A stretch of 64,000 nt of DNA, from the NCBI RefSeq assembly GCF_031679605.1, contig NZ_CP117522.1:4030001-4094000 (forward strand), in the 5' to 3' direction. Positions within the stretch are counted from its first letter, which is position 1, and the number at the start of each line of letters is the position of its first letter. A program made the position numbers and the translations under genes. Shown here piece by piece: positions 8,476-16,428 of this stretch. The stretch is from Streptomyces luomodiensis. Lineage in GTDB: Bacteria; Actinomycetota; Actinomycetes; Streptomycetales; Streptomycetaceae. The notes below the pieces were generated by a model. The model was not told where the DNA came from. It worked only from the letters and a program-made list of their open reading frames with translations, and did not search any database.

Positions 8476-9642
8476 CTAGGTGTCGGCGTATTTCGTTTCG
8501 GCTGAGGGGTCGAGGGCCAGTCGGTAGCCGCGTTTGACCACGGTCTGGATGAGCTTGGGCGAGCCGAGTGCCGTGCGGAGCCGGGCCATCGCCGTTTCCA
8601 CCGCGTGTTCGTCGCGTCCCGCGCCCGGCAGCGCGCGCAGGAGGTCGGAGCGGGCCACGACCCAGCCGGGGCGGCGGGCCAGCGCGCGCAGGAGTGCCAT
8701 GCCGGCGGGTGGCACGGTGCGCAGCTCTCCGTCGACGACGACCGCGTGGCCGCGGATCTCCAGCCGTCGTCCGGCCACCGGCAACGGCCTGACCCGGCCG
8801 GGGAGTTCGGCGGTGAGCAGCTGGACGAGCGGGCCGAGGCGGAACCGTTCGGGCTGGGCGGTGGGCACGTCGTGGGCCTCCAGCGGGAGGGCGGTGACCG
8901 GGCCGACGCAGGCGGGCAGCACGTCGTGGCGGAGCGCGTCCAGGAGTTCGGCGCGCATTCCGCGCCGTTCGGCCCGGTCCAGCAGGCTCGCGGCGGCGGG
9001 CGCGCTGGTGAAGGTGACGGCGTCCAGGGCGCGGGCGACCGTGGCGTCCAGGAGGCGGTCGACGGGCCCGATGTCCTCCGGTGGCATCCAGCGGTAGACC
9101 GGCACCCCGACCACCTCCGCTCCCCCGGCGCGCAGCGACTCGACGAAGCCGGGCAGCGGTTCGCCGTGCAGCTGGACGGCGATGCGGCGGCCCTCGACGC
9201 CCTCCTCCAGCAGCCGGTCGAGCACTTCGGCCATCGATTCGGAGGCCGGGAACCACTCCTCGGTGAGCCCGGCGGCCCGGACCGCCCCGCGCACCTTGGG
9301 CCCGCGGGCCAGCAGTCGTACCCCGCGCAGCCGGTCGAGCAGCGCGTCGCCCAGGCCCCAGCCGTCGGCGGCCTCGATCCAGCCGCGGAAGCCGATGGCG
9401 GTGGTGGCGACCACGACCTCCGGCGCGTCGTCGATCAACTGCTTGGTGGCCGCGAGGAGTTCGGAGTCGTCGGCCAGCGGCACGATCCGCAGCGCGGGAG
9501 CGTGCATCACCTCCGCGCCGCGGCGCCGCAGCAGGGCGCCGAGCTCATCGGCGCGCCGTGCCGCGGTGACGCCCACGGTGAACCCGGCGAGAGGGCCGAC
9601 GGACGCCTCGTCACCCGCGGCTCCGGTCTGTTCTCGGTGCAT
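8476..9642 (-). CDS. nnaR: Nitrate/nitrite assimilation regulator NnaR (HemD-like domain plus OmpR-type winged helix)
   Basis: A 388-aa protein. The N-terminal two thirds are a uroporphyrinogen-III synthase-like fold (GPLAGFTVGVTAARRADELG, VVVATTAIGFRGW, AVTFTSAPAAASLLDRAE). The C-terminal 100 residues are a winged helix (LLRALARRPGWVVARSDLL, HAVETAMARLRTALG, LIQTVVKRGYRL). In S. coelicolor this fusion is NnaR, which acts with GlnR to activate nitrate and nitrite genes. It lies directly downstream of narK on the same strand, 157 bp away, with its own GlnR-like box in the gap. ATG 9642 is chosen because the in-frame upstream extension is non-protein-like. Loss of HemD catalysis is assumed from the family, not visible here. 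Confidence 0.9.
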   Translation of the reverse strand: MHREQTGAAGDEASVGPLAGFTVGVTAARRADELGALLRRRGAEVMHAPALRIVPLADDSELLAATKQLIDDAPEVVVATTAIGFRGWIEAADGWGLGDALLDRLRGVRLLARGPKVRGAVRAAGLTEEWFPASESMAEVLDRLLEEGVEGRRIAVQLHGEPLPGFVESLRAGGAEVVGVPVYRWMPPEDIGPVDRLLDATVARALDAVTFTSAPAAASLLDRAERRGMRAELLDALRHDVLPACVGPVTALPLEAHDVPTAQPERFRLGPLVQLLTAELPGRVRPLPVAGRRLEIRGHAVVVDGELRTVPPAGMALLRALARRPGWVVARSDLLRALPGAGRDEHAVETAMARLRTALGSPKLIQTVVKRGYRLALDPSAETKYADT

Positions 9643-9734
9643 GGCTCTGGTCCCGATCTCCCGATTCCCTCGCGTATGGGCGCCTCCGTTCCCCGCATCC
9701 TGTCGCCGTCCCGTGACGGTGGCGGTTCGCGGAG

Positions 9735-9750
9735 GTTTCCCAGGTGTAAC
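9735..9750 (-). promoter_or_regulatory. GlnR-like box upstream of nnaR
   Basis: On the minus strand the sequence reads GTTAC-N6-GAAAC, matching the published GlnR a-site/b-site consensus. A weaker second pair (GAACC-N6-GTCAC) follows at the same 11-bp period. It lies about 95 bp upstream of the nnaR start. Confidence 0.55.
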
Positions 9751-9755
9751 GGGGG

Positions 9756-9787
9756 GTACGGCCGGGGGCTTCCCCGGCCGACCGTAC
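9756..9787 (-). terminator. Hairpin downstream of narK
   Basis: GTACGG...CCGGGG pairs with CCCCGG...CCGTAC around a short loop, just after the narK stop. There is a 4-nt bulge and no U-tract, as is usual for GC-rich actinobacterial terminators. It suggests that nnaR is at least partly transcribed from its own promoter. Confidence 0.4.
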
Positions 9788-9799
9788 GCCCCCGGCCGC

Positions 9800-11197
9800 T
9801 CAGACGTCCGCGTAGGCGGGTTGCCGCTCCGAGTGCGGATCATGCGTGTCGGGCCCGGCGGCGGACGCCGGGGCCGGGCGGGCGCCGCGGAGGTATACGG
9901 CCCAGGTGATCGCGGAGCACACGGCGTAGAAGCCGAGGAAGGAGACGAAGGCGGGGGTGCCGGAGTGGGCGTTCAGGAACGACTCCCGGAAGGCGAGGTT
10001 GATGCCGAGCCCGCCGAGTGCGCCGACCGCCCCGATCAGCCCCATCGAGGCGCCCGACAGCCGCCGCCCGTACGACGCGGCCTCCTCGCCCGTCAGGCCG
10101 CGGGCGACGGCCTTCGCCTGGAAGATGCCGGGGATCATCTTGAACGTGGAGCCGTTGCCGAGCCCGCTGAGGACGAAGAGGGCGATGAAGCCGACGAGGA
10201 AGACGGACAGCGACTTCTGGGCGGAGGCGTAGACGACCACGAGGGTCGCGGCGGCCATGGCGGCGAAGTTCCACAGGGTGATCTTCGCGCCTCCGTGGGT
10301 GTCGGCGAGCCGGCCGCCGACGGGGCGGATGAGCGAGCCGAGCAGCGGGCCGATGAAGGTGAGCGAGGCGGCCTGGAGCGGGGTGCGGTCGAACTGGTTC
10401 TGGAGCACCAGTCCGAAGGCGAAGCTGTAGCCGATGAAGGAGCCGAAGGTGCCGATGTAGAGCACCGACATGATCCAGGTGTGGGCGTCCCGCGCCGCCT
10501 CCTTGGCCGCCCCGCCGTCGTTCCGCACCGGCGCCAGGTTGTCCATGAACAGCGCGGAGAGCGCCGCCGCGACCACGATCAGCGGGATGTAGACGGCGAG
10601 CACGAGCCGCGGCTGGGCCGCCCCGGCGGTGCCGATGACCAGCAGCCCGATCAGCTGGATCACGGGCACGCCGACGTTGCCGCCGCCCGCGTTGAGCCCG
10701 AGTGCCCAGCCCTTCTTGCGCAGCGGGTAGAAGGAGTTGATGTTGGTCATGGAGGAGGCGAAGTTGCCGCCGCCGACGCCGGTGAGCGCCGCGGCCACCA
10801 TGAAGGTGGTGTAGGAGGTGCCGGGCTCCATCACCACGGCGGCGACGATGGCGGGTACCAGCAGCATCCCCGCGCTGATGATCGTCCAGTTGCGCCCGCC
10901 GAACTTGGCGACGGCGAAGGTGTACGGCACCCGCAGGATGCCGCCCACCAGGGTGGGCATCGCGACCAGGAAGAACTTCCCGGCCGGATCGACGCCGTAC
11001 TCCGGTCCCATGAACAGGACCATCACCGACCACAGACTCCAGATGGAGAACCCGATGTGTTCGGAGAGGATGGAGAAGGCCAGGTTCCGGGTGGCGATCC
11101 GCTCCCCCTTCTCCCTCCAGAAGGTCTCGTCCTCCGGGTCCCACTGCTCGATCCAGCGGCCCCCCTTGCGTGCGGCGGTGGTGGTCGGGGCAGTCAT
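9800..11197 (-). CDS. narK: Nitrate/nitrite transporter NarK (MFS)
   Basis: A 465-aa polytopic membrane protein with about 12 transmembrane segments. The nitrate-signature Gly/Asn-rich helices are visible: FASSMTNINSFYPLRKKGW followed by GLNAGGGNVGVP, and in the C-terminal half GLGNGSTFKMIPGIF. It moves nitrate in, or exchanges it with nitrite, to feed assimilatory reductases encoded elsewhere. The start is well fixed by GGAGG 5 nt upstream of the ATG. A GlnR-like box lies about 75 bp upstream. nnaR follows on the same strand. Confidence 0.93.
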   Translation of the reverse strand: MTAPTTTAARKGGRWIEQWDPEDETFWREKGERIATRNLAFSILSEHIGFSIWSLWSVMVLFMGPEYGVDPAGKFFLVAMPTLVGGILRVPYTFAVAKFGGRNWTIISAGMLLVPAIVAAVVMEPGTSYTTFMVAAALTGVGGGNFASSMTNINSFYPLRKKGWALGLNAGGGNVGVPVIQLIGLLVIGTAGAAQPRLVLAVYIPLIVVAAALSALFMDNLAPVRNDGGAAKEAARDAHTWIMSVLYIGTFGSFIGYSFAFGLVLQNQFDRTPLQAASLTFIGPLLGSLIRPVGGRLADTHGGAKITLWNFAAMAAATLVVVYASAQKSLSVFLVGFIALFVLSGLGNGSTFKMIPGIFQAKAVARGLTGEEAASYGRRLSGASMGLIGAVGALGGLGINLAFRESFLNAHSGTPAFVSFLGFYAVCSAITWAVYLRGARPAPASAAGPDTHDPHSERQPAYADV

Positions 11198-11245
11198 CAC
11201 GCCTCCACAGTTCTCGGTGTCGCTGCCCGACGGTAGGGACCGGGC

Positions 11246-11282
11246 GTTACCGGGCTGTGGCGGCAGGTGACACGGACGAAAC
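11246..11282. promoter_or_regulatory. GlnR-like box upstream of narK
   Basis: GTGAC-N6-GAAAC at 11267-11282 matches the GlnR half-box. GTTAC-N6-GTGGC at 11246-11261 looks like a degenerate second half-box, one base out of ideal phase. Position and partner genes fit nitrogen control. Confidence 0.55.
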
Positions 11283-11419
11283 CTTGGTCTCACCCGGCGG
11301 AGCCGGGGGCGGTGAGGGGTGAACCCCATGCGGTGGGGGGAGGCTGATGCGCCCACTGTGTTGCGCGGTTCCCGGTACCGTACGCGGTGCACCACCCGTC
11401 CGCCCCGCCGGAGGATCGC

Positions 11420-11782
11420 ATGAGCACCCAGCCGGATCAGCCACACGTGCCCGTCATCCCTCAGCCGCCGATGACGCGGGACGCCTTGCGGGAAGCGGTC
11501 AAACGGCTCGACCTGGCGCGCATCGCCGAGTTCGACCGCGAGCTGGGCGAGGCGTTCGACCGCGCCGTCCAGACCACATCGACCACGCCGATGCGGCTGT
11601 TCCTGGAGAAGTGGGCGACGGTCGTCGCGATCGAACGCCACCCCGGCAGATTCCACGCCCTGCGCGAGGCGGAACGCGTCACCGGCGACCCGCATGCCAC
11701 GGATCAGGAGTTCCGGGCGGCGCAGCAGACCATCGCCCGCATCCTCCACGAGGCTTCCGCGGAAGCCGGGGCCGATCGGTGA
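11420..11782 (+). CDS. DUF6247-type small protein, possible antitoxin
   Basis: A 120-aa soluble protein with an ideal GGAGGATCGC ribosome-binding site. The N-terminus is Pro-rich. The rest is predicted helical (ALREAVKRLDLARIAEFDRE, FLEKWATVVAIERHP), as in DUF6247 proteins that typically precede a short toxin-like gene in Streptomyces. Its stop overlaps the next start as GTGA, so the two are coupled. The antitoxin role is an inference from size, order and coupling; there is no recognisable DNA-binding motif. Confidence 0.7.
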   Translation: MSTQPDQPHVPVIPQPPMTRDALREAVKRLDLARIAEFDRELGEAFDRAVQTTSTTPMRLFLEKWATVVAIERHPGRFHALREAERVTGDPHATDQEFRAAQQTIARILHEASAEAGADR

Positions 11783-12066
11783 ACACACGTGGCGAAGGTG
11801 TCGAGGACGCCCTCGGCTGGGCCTGGGAGTACAACCCCGACGCCGAGTGGGTCGTCGGCGGCATGAAGGACGCGGATCGGTCCGCGGTCGAGGTGATCGG
11901 CAGCGCTCTGGCCGATCTCGCGGCCCAGGGGCTCGGCCCTGAGGGTCTCCTTGATGACGATCCCGAACCCCATCGCCTGCGCACGTACAGCGTCGAGACG
12001 ATGCTCGTCTGGTACCAGGTGATCCCGCACCGCAAGCGCGTCTACGTCAACCGCGTCAATCTCTGA
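11779..12066 (+). CDS. Small RelE-like protein, possible toxin
   Basis: A 95-aa protein starting with GTG inside the preceding stop codon. The C-terminal segment VETMLVWYQVIPHRKRVYVNRVNL-like (basic residues alternating with aromatic and hydrophobic strands) recalls the terminal beta-strands of RelE/ParE toxins. The N-terminal half is acidic and helical. The pair with the upstream DUF6247 protein has the layout of a type II toxin-antitoxin operon. The 3' end overlaps the convergent LysR gene by 11 bp. Toxicity is not demonstrable from sequence, and several RelE catalytic residues cannot be placed. Confidence 0.6.
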   Translation: MNTRGEGVEDALGWAWEYNPDAEWVVGGMKDADRSAVEVIGSALADLAAQGLGPEGLLDDDPEPHRLRTYSVETMLVWYQVIPHRKRVYVNRVNL

Positions 12067-13030
12067 GCACCATGTCCGCCTCCGGACGCGGCAGCCAGCA
12101 GCCCGGTGGGCGGGTGAGCCAGTCGGCGGCGGCGAGCGTACGGGCCGCCGTGTGGAGGGCCTCCAGGCCGGGGTGGGTGAGTCCCTTGCGCCACAGGATG
12201 GAGACCGGTGAGAGCGGGACCGGCTCGGCGAGGGGGCGCAGCACCGTGCCGGGGAGGTGCGTGAACACCTCGCTGGCCAGCACCGACCAGCGGCGTTTGG
12301 TGACCACCCGGATGAACTCCGCGTCCCCCTCGATCTCCGGGAACGGCTCCGCCATCGCGATCCCCCGCCCCGCGAAGAGCTGGGCGGCCAGGTCCGTCCA
12401 CTCGGTGGTGGCCTCGTTGCCCGCCGCCGCGTACAGGGTCTCGCCCGCGAGCGCGGACAGCGGGATGCGCGCGCACCGGGCCAGCGCGTGGTCCTCGCGC
12501 AGGACCACGGCGATGCGCTCGTAGCGGATCAGCCGGTGTTCCAGCCGGGCGAGCACGGCGGGGTCGAGGCCGTGGGCCCGGCCGAAGGAGACGTCGAGGC
12601 GGCCGGCGAGGAGTTCGACGGCGGCCCCGGCCAGTCCGCTGTGGAAGCGGGCCACCAGTTCGGTCTCCGGGCCCAGGCGGCGCCGCGCCTCCGCCAGCAC
12701 CTGGCTTCCGGTGCTCACCGGGGCGCCGACGTCCACCAGCAGCGGGCGGCGCTCGGTTCCGCTGAAGGCCGCCGCCAGGTCGTCCTGGGCCGCCAGGACC
12801 CGCCGGGCGTACGGGAGCAGCCGCTCGCCCGCGGCCGTGAGGGCGACCTGGCGGGTGGTGCGGACGAAGAGCTCCGCGCCCAGTTCCCGCTCCAGGCGGC
12901 GGATGTCGCGGCTGAGGGCCTGCTGGGCGACGTAGAGGCGGGCGGCGGCACGGGTGAAGTGCAGTTCGTCGGCGACGGCGGTGAAGGCGCGCAGCAGGCG
13001 CGGTTCGAGGTCCCGGTTCACGTGGTCCAT
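12056..13030 (-). CDS. LysR-family transcriptional regulator
   Basis: A 324-aa protein. The N-terminal winged helix reads LLRAFTAVADELHFTRAAARL and QQALSRDIRRLERELGAELF, followed by the usual LTAAGERLLPYARRVL linker helix and a periplasmic-binding-like effector domain. It is divergent from the MFS gene that starts about 95 bp away and probably controls it, the standard LysR arrangement. The ATG at 13030 lacks a strong ribosome-binding site but opens directly on the HTH. The effector is unknown. Confidence 0.9.
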   Translation of the reverse strand: MDHVNRDLEPRLLRAFTAVADELHFTRAAARLYVAQQALSRDIRRLERELGAELFVRTTRQVALTAAGERLLPYARRVLAAQDDLAAAFSGTERRPLLVDVGAPVSTGSQVLAEARRRLGPETELVARFHSGLAGAAVELLAGRLDVSFGRAHGLDPAVLARLEHRLIRYERIAVVLREDHALARCARIPLSALAGETLYAAAGNEATTEWTDLAAQLFAGRGIAMAEPFPEIEGDAEFIRVVTKRRWSVLASEVFTHLPGTVLRPLAEPVPLSPVSILWRKGLTHPGLEALHTAARTLAAADWLTRPPGCWLPRPEADMVLRD

Positions 13031-13124
13031 GGTCCACGGCGCCGACGCATTGACAACACGAGTGCGTGAATGGGTCCGGATCAGGTGTTGGACCGGTCCT
13101 GGGCGGGCCCGGGACCGTGGTGTG

Positions 13125-14414
13125 GTGATCCTCTTCCTCGCCTCCCGGCCCGTCGTCCCCCGCCGCTCCGGCCCCCGCTCCGGGGCCGCGCCCGGCCCGC
13201 CGCGCCGCCGGTCACGCCGCCGGTCGCCGTTCGCCCCGTACCGCCGGCTCTTCGCGGCGCCCGGTGCGCTCGCCTTCACGCTCGCGGCCTTCGTCGGCCG
13301 GTTGCCGGGCTCGATGCTCGGCGTCTCCACGGTGCTCATGGTCGCCACGGTGCGCGACTCGTACGCGCTCGCGGGCGCCGTCTCGGCGGCCGGGGTCGCG
13401 GTGACGGCGGTCGCGGGCCCGCTGCTGGGGCGGCTGGTCGACCGGTACGGGCAGGCCAGGGTGGCGGTCCCCGCCGCCGTCGTCTTCGTGGCCGGGTCGG
13501 CCGCCATGGTGCTGTGCGTGCGCCTGGGCGCCCCGGCCTGGACGCTGTTCTGCTGCGCGGCGGGCTCGTCCGGCGTGCCCAGCCTGGGTTCGATGACCCG
13601 CGCCCGGTGGGCCGCGCTGTACCGCGACGACCCGGCCGCCCGGCACACCGCCAACTCCTTCGAGCAGGTCGTCGACGAGGTCTGCTTCATGGCCGGGCCC
13701 GCGCTGGCCATGGTGCTGTGCACAACGGTCCGCCCCGAGGCCGGGCTGAGCACGGCGGCGGTGCTGCTGCTCGCCGGCACCCTGCTGTTCGCCGCCCAGC
13801 GCCGCACCGAACCGCCGCCGGAACCGCGTCCCGCCCGGGGCCGCGTCCTGCTCACCCCCGGTCTGCGGGTCATCCTGGTGACCTTCCTCGCGACCGGCGC
13901 CGTCTTCGGCTCGATGGAGGTGGCGACGGTCGCCGCCGTCGGCTCGTACGGGGGCTCCGCGGCGAGCAGCGCCGTCCTCGCCCTCCAGGCGGCCGGCTCC
14001 TGCGTGGCCGGGCTGGTCTTCGGCGCGCTGCCGCCGCGCGGTACGGCCGCGGGGCGCCTGGTGACGGGCGTGGCGGCGATGGCCGTGGCCGTCCTCCCCC
14101 TGCTGACCGCGCACAGCCTGGCCACCCTGGCCCCGCTGCTCTTCGTGGCGGGCATGGCCACGGCCCCCACGATGATCACCGGTATGACCCTGGTCCACCG
14201 GCTGATCCCGGCCGCCCGCCTCAACGAGGGGATGACCACCGTCTACACCGGTCTGCTCATCGGCATCTCCACGGGCGCCGCGGCGGGCGGCTGGACCGTG
14301 GACCACCTGGGCCCCGCCTCCGGCTACCTCGCTCCGGCGATCGCGGCCGCCCTCGCCTTCGCGGTGGCCTGGACGGGACGGGGCCGGCTGGGGGCCCAGC
14401 CGCCGTCGGCCTGA
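13125..14414 (+). CDS. MFS transporter (drug-efflux type)
   Basis: About 429 aa, 12 predicted membrane segments, with the loop motif GRLVDRYGQARV between TM2 and TM3 (MFS motif A-like) and a long hydrophilic central loop (RRTEPPPEPRPARGR). It probably exports a small hydrophobic compound under control of the divergent LysR protein. The start is uncertain: GTG at 13125 (or 13122) is preferred because upstream sequence is Arg-rich and non-conserved in character, although the frame is open back to 12954. Confidence 0.82.
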   Translation: MILFLASRPVVPRRSGPRSGAAPGPPRRRSRRRSPFAPYRRLFAAPGALAFTLAAFVGRLPGSMLGVSTVLMVATVRDSYALAGAVSAAGVAVTAVAGPLLGRLVDRYGQARVAVPAAVVFVAGSAAMVLCVRLGAPAWTLFCCAAGSSGVPSLGSMTRARWAALYRDDPAARHTANSFEQVVDEVCFMAGPALAMVLCTTVRPEAGLSTAAVLLLAGTLLFAAQRRTEPPPEPRPARGRVLLTPGLRVILVTFLATGAVFGSMEVATVAAVGSYGGSAASSAVLALQAAGSCVAGLVFGALPPRGTAAGRLVTGVAAMAVAVLPLLTAHSLATLAPLLFVAGMATAPTMITGMTLVHRLIPAARLNEGMTTVYTGLLIGISTGAAAGGWTVDHLGPASGYLAPAIAAALAFAVAWTGRGRLGAQPPSA

Positions 14415-14418
14415 AGCG

Positions 14419-15276
14419 TCATCGCGGTACGGAGGCGTCGGCCTCCGCCAGGAAGGGCCGGAGCAGCTTGAGGAGGGGGCCCGGTTGTTCCTCGGGGAGG
14501 AAGTGGCCGCTGTCCTCGATCACGACGCCATGGGTGTGCGGGGCGGCCTGGCGGAGGCTGTCGAGGGGGGCCGGGCCACCGGCCCGGCCGCAGCCGACGG
14601 CCAGGGCGGGCATCGGCAGCGGGGTGCGGGCCAGGTCGGCGATGGCGGCGGTGTCGGCGGGCACGTTCCGGTAGTACGCGAAGCCGCCTGCCAGCCGCCC
14701 CGGCCGGGCGTAGCTGCACAGGTAGGTGTCGACGTCGGCGGGGCCGATGGCCCCGCTCTCCATGGCGTGCCCGTAGAAGTGCTCCAGGAGGATCCGCTCC
14801 CGGCCCTCCGCCAACTCCTCCGCGAGACCGGGCGCCGAGAAGAAGCCGAAGTGCCACAGCCCGGCGCGGGCGATCAGTTCGCTCAGCCCGAAGCCGTGCA
14901 GCGGCACGGCGAGCAGGGTGAAGCTGCGGACCTGGGCCGGGTGGGCGGCGGCCCATCCGTAGCCGATGGGACCGCCCAGGTCGTGCCCGACCACATGGAC
15001 CCGGCCCAGGCCCAGCTCGGCGCGCCAGGCGTCGAGGAGATCGGCCGCGATCCGGACACCGGAGCCGCGCGGGGAGGGGTCCGACTCGCCCAGGCCCGGC
15101 AGGTCCACCGCGAACACCTCGTGGTGGCGGGCGAGTTCGGGGATCACCTTGCGCCAGGCGTACCAGGTCTGCGGCCAGCCGTGGAGCAGTACGACAGGGG
15201 TGCCCGACCCGGCCCGCACCCAGTGCAGCCGTACGCCGTCGATCGTCGTCCGGTGGTGCTCATACGTTTCGTCCAT
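14419..15276 (-). CDS. Alpha/beta hydrolase, epoxide hydrolase/dehalogenase-like
   Basis: A 285-aa alpha/beta-hydrolase fold enzyme. HGWPQTWYAWRKVIPEL is the oxyanion-hole loop. GHDLGGPIGYGWAA places an Asp, not Ser, at the nucleophile position, typical of soluble epoxide hydrolases and haloalkane dehalogenases. DSGHFLPEEQP supplies the catalytic His. The substrate is unknown. It is divergent from a LysR gene that likely controls it. An in-frame ATG at 15306 with AGGA upstream is an alternative start that would add 10 residues. It converges closely with the MFS gene (4 bp between stops). Confidence 0.88.
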   Translation of the reverse strand: MDETYEHHRTTIDGVRLHWVRAGSGTPVVLLHGWPQTWYAWRKVIPELARHHEVFAVDLPGLGESDPSPRGSGVRIAADLLDAWRAELGLGRVHVVGHDLGGPIGYGWAAAHPAQVRSFTLLAVPLHGFGLSELIARAGLWHFGFFSAPGLAEELAEGRERILLEHFYGHAMESGAIGPADVDTYLCSYARPGRLAGGFAYYRNVPADTAAIADLARTPLPMPALAVGCGRAGGPAPLDSLRQAAPHTHGVVIEDSGHFLPEEQPGPLLKLLRPFLAEADASVPR

Positions 15277-15328
15277 GCCCGTAGTGGAGTACCGGGGCGG
15301 TGGCATTTTCCTGCTCGATATATGAGAG

Positions 15329-15341
15329 ATAAACGGGTTAT
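15329..15341. promoter_or_regulatory. Putative LysR-type operator
   Basis: ATAA-N5-TTAT palindrome in an AT-rich patch between the divergent hydrolase and LysR genes. It fits an LTTR recognition box. Confidence 0.4.
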
Positions 15342-15366
15342 TCGCGATCACGTATAGGCTGGACTC

Positions 15367-16260
15367 ATGGAGCTGCGCCACCTCCGCTATGCGCTCACCC
15401 TCTCCGAGCACGCCCACTTCGGCCGCGCCGCCGCCGCGCTGGGCATCCGGCAGCCCCCGCTGTCCCAGCAGATCAAGGCGCTGGAGACCGAGCTGGGCGT
15501 GCGGCTCTTCGACCGCACCGGGCACGGGGTGCGGCCCACCGCCGCGGGCGAGGCGTTCCTGGCGCGGGCCCGGCAGGTGCTGGACCATCTCGATCTCGCC
15601 GTACGGGACGCGGCCGACGCCGGCCGGGGCGAGACCGGTTCGCTCGCCATCGGCTTCCTCGGCACCGCGCTGGCCGCCGTGCTGCCCGAGGTGCTCACCG
15701 CGTTCCGGGCCCGCCGCCCGCAGGTCCGGCTGGAGCTGCGGGAACTCCCCAGCGCCCGGCAGATCGAGGCGCTGCTGGACGGCAGCCTGGACGCCGGCGT
15801 CATCTGCGGCCCGCCGCCCGCGTCCGCCCGCCGGCGGCTGAGCAGCCTTCCGCTGGGCCGGGAGAGCCTGGTGGCGGCGGTGCCGTCGGGGCATCCGCTG
15901 ACCGGGGCCACGTCCGTGCCCGTACGGGCACTGGACAGCGAGCCGCTGATCCTCTCCTCCCGGCAGGCCGAGCCGGCCGCCGCCGATGTGGCGCTCGCCG
16001 TGTGCCGGGCCGCCGGGGTCGAGCCGAGGATCGCCCATGAGGCGCACAATCTGCACACCCTGCTGGGGCTGGTCGCCTGCGGGCTGGGGATCGGGATCGG
16101 ACCGGCGGGGATGCGCCGCTTCCGGCATGTGGGGGTGACCCTGCTGCCGCTGGAGCCGGCCGCCGCCGGGCTGGAGTTCCACCTGGCCCACCGGTTCGGC
16201 CCGGTGCCGAGCGTTCTGGGCGCCTTCCTCCGCACGGTGCGCCAGGTCCACAAGGGCTGA
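15367..16260 (+). CDS. LysR-family transcriptional regulator
   Basis: A 297-aa regulator. The HTH reads HFGRAAAALGIRQPPLSQQI followed by KALETELGVRLFDRTGHGV, then the linker helix and an effector domain with LAIGFLGTALAAVLPEVLTAF. It is transcribed away from the hydrolase gene, with a 90-bp AT-rich divergent promoter carrying an LTTR-like palindrome. It most likely activates the hydrolase gene in response to an aromatic or organic acid ligand; the ligand is not inferable. Confidence 0.92.
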   Translation: MELRHLRYALTLSEHAHFGRAAAALGIRQPPLSQQIKALETELGVRLFDRTGHGVRPTAAGEAFLARARQVLDHLDLAVRDAADAGRGETGSLAIGFLGTALAAVLPEVLTAFRARRPQVRLELRELPSARQIEALLDGSLDAGVICGPPPASARRRLSSLPLGRESLVAAVPSGHPLTGATSVPVRALDSEPLILSSRQAEPAAADVALAVCRAAGVEPRIAHEAHNLHTLLGLVACGLGIGIGPAGMRRFRHVGVTLLPLEPAAAGLEFHLAHRFGPVPSVLGAFLRTVRQVHKG

Positions 16261-16328
16261 GCCGGGAGCCCGGCTCCGGCCCCGCGACCGGTCGCCCGTG
16301 CCCGTTCCCGCCCGTTTTGTCAACGCCA

Positions 16329-16358
16329 TTGACATATCTCGACCACCCCTCGTATACC
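16329..16358 (+). promoter_or_regulatory. Promoter of the alpha-xyloside-type ABC operon
   Basis: TTGACA at 16329-16334 and TATACC at 16353-16358, separated by 18 bp, form a sigma-70/HrdB-type promoter directly upstream of a LacI-type palindrome. Confidence 0.6.
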
Positions 16359-16366
16359 TCTCCCCA

Positions 16367-16380
16367 TCGAAGCGCTTCGA
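16367..16380. promoter_or_regulatory. LacI-family operator palindrome
   Basis: TCGAAGCGCTTCGA is a perfect 14-bp palindrome placed about 9 bp downstream of the -10 element, the classic site for a LacI/GalR repressor with the central CG step. No LacI gene lies nearby, so the regulator acts in trans. Confidence 0.65.
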
Positions 16381-16428
16381 CGAACGTTGCACGTGCGCCA
16401 TTCCTTCCAACCCTCCCGGAGGCAGCGG

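Noticed and set aside
8605..9909. 434-codon plus-strand frame opposite nnaR
   Set aside because: It is antisense to a clear HemD/winged-helix gene and has the His/Gln/Asp/Gly bias of shadow frames.
12042..13037. 331-codon minus-strand frame overlapping the LysR gene
   Set aside because: Almost entirely Pro/Arg/Gly/His; the other frame encodes a complete LysR protein.
13050..13080. Promoter TTGACA in the LysR/MFS divergent region
   Set aside because: The TTGACA at 13050 has no acceptable -10 hexamer at 16-19 bp, so it was not listed as a promoter.
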